Origin: Ruminococcus sp.
Lineage (GTDB): Bacteria > Bacillota_A > Clostridia > Oscillospirales > Ruminococcaceae
Assembly: GCA_017536105.1 (NCBI GenBank)
Contig: JAFXRZ010000004.1
Location: forward strand, 1 to 58,295
DNA: 58,295 bases
Direction of reading: 5' to 3'
The notes beneath the pieces were generated by a model. That model searched no databases. It was not told where the DNA came from and saw only the letters and a program-made list of their open reading frames with translations. The position numbers were made by a program, and so were the translations under genes. Of this stretch, positions 58,102 through 58,295 are shown one piece after another (the stretch's first letter is position 1; every line of letters begins with the position of its first letter).

Positions 58102-58140
58102 GAAACACGCCGTTGTGGTTTTTTCACAACGACGTGTTTG
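58102..58140. terminator. Hairpin between the exporter promoter and the edge MITE
   Basis: AAACACG-C-CGTTGTG pairs with CACAACG-A-CGTGTTT around a TTTTTT-containing loop. On the minus strand it is followed by CTATTTTTG, so it may end a transcript coming from beyond the window. Confidence 0.5.
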
Positions 58141-58154
58141 TTATACTTTATATA

Positions 58155-58295
58155 GGGCAATACCGTGCAACCCCTGTGCGTCAGATGCGCCGTCCAGTTT
58201 TTCGTCAGATTGCCTAAATTTGACGCAGGCTGGCTGGCGCCAGTCAAGGAAAATTTGGGTGATATGACGGAAAACTGGCAAGCAGATGGCGTGCA
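58155..58295 (-). repeat. MITE family 1, partial copy at the window edge
   Basis: Inverted copy: GGGCAATACCGTGCAACC, then TGCGTCAGATGCGCC, cut by the window end at GCAGATGGCGTGCA. The cut falls within a few bases of the same point in the element as the cut at position 1. Confidence 0.85.

Noticed and set aside
57999..58247. N-terminal extension of the GntR regulator into the MITE
   Set aside because: The extension would translate promoter and repeat DNA; the ATG at 57998 has a proper ribosome site and gives a standard YtrA length.

Overview
The window looks like one contig from an anaerobic, spore-lineage Firmicute close to Ruminococcus (Oscillospirales). The evidence is low-GC Gram-positive style promoters (TTGACA/TTTACA-N17-TATAAT, often with TGC before the -10) and strong GGAGG ribosome sites. 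It also includes a T-box, sporulation/germination-type genes (SpoIID-like, SleB-like, YpeB), Ser/Asp/Glu-rich lipoproteins, and long repeat-packed intergenic regions of a kind I associate with Ruminococcus. Genus is inferred from gene style only. Both window ends lie inside the same ~180-bp repeat family, so the window is probably bounded by assembly-breaking repeats.

Layout. 1-5.4 kb: four secreted or lipoprotein genes with their own promoters and terminators. 5.4-10.7 kb (minus): a probable operon of a degenerate-GGDEF membrane protein, a sugar-type solute-binding lipoprotein, a small membrane protein, acpS and the NAD(P)HX repair enzyme. 11.2-15.2 kb (minus): a tyrosine T-box leader, four genes for membrane or Cys-rich proteins, then tyrS. 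15.9-17.6 kb: a CPBP-like membrane protein and tadA. 18.5-23.1 kb (minus): the str operon rpsL-rpsG-fusA-tuf. 24-25.6 kb: cytidine deaminase, a 50-aa protein and an orphan EcfA ATPase. 26.3-34.5 kb (minus): M20 peptidase, rRNA-type methyltransferase, Nudix, GlmM-like mutase, a DUF6465-like protein, HU, Maf and a small protein. 34.6-40.4 kb (minus): zinc-ribbon protein, SpoIID-like, SleB-like, class B sortase and PncC, a cell-envelope cluster. 40.9-43.3 kb: thiI with its cysteine desulfurase. 43.7-46.8 kb (plus): ypeB, a 23-aa peptide, ldh and a sigma-like membrane protein. 47-49.1 kb (minus): SDR, GNAT and PfkB kinase. 49.2-54.3 kb: a metal (probably iron) regulon of ZIP transporter, DtxR-type repressor, two FeoA, FeoB and a Cys-rich FeoB partner, plus a divergent HMA-domain gene remnant. 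54.4-58 kb (minus): an XRE regulator fused to a decayed desulfoferrodoxin domain, then a GntR-controlled ABC-2 exporter operon.

The least explained material is non-coding. Six 16-bp palindromes (GTTAGC-N4-GCTAAC type) mark the metal regulon. Three 88-bp REPIN-like elements have hairpin arms with compensatory changes. Two copies of an element carry two interleaved long inverted repeats (pseudoknot order). A duplicated 159-bp element can form two mutually exclusive hairpins. A TTAA-ended MITE family is present, and an AT-rich array of eight 11-mers follows the TGATAWTATCA pattern. Several genes (tadA, ecfA, SDR, methyltransferase, M20 peptidase, one ABC permease) take their stop codons from repeat edges, suggesting repeats have repeatedly landed on gene ends.
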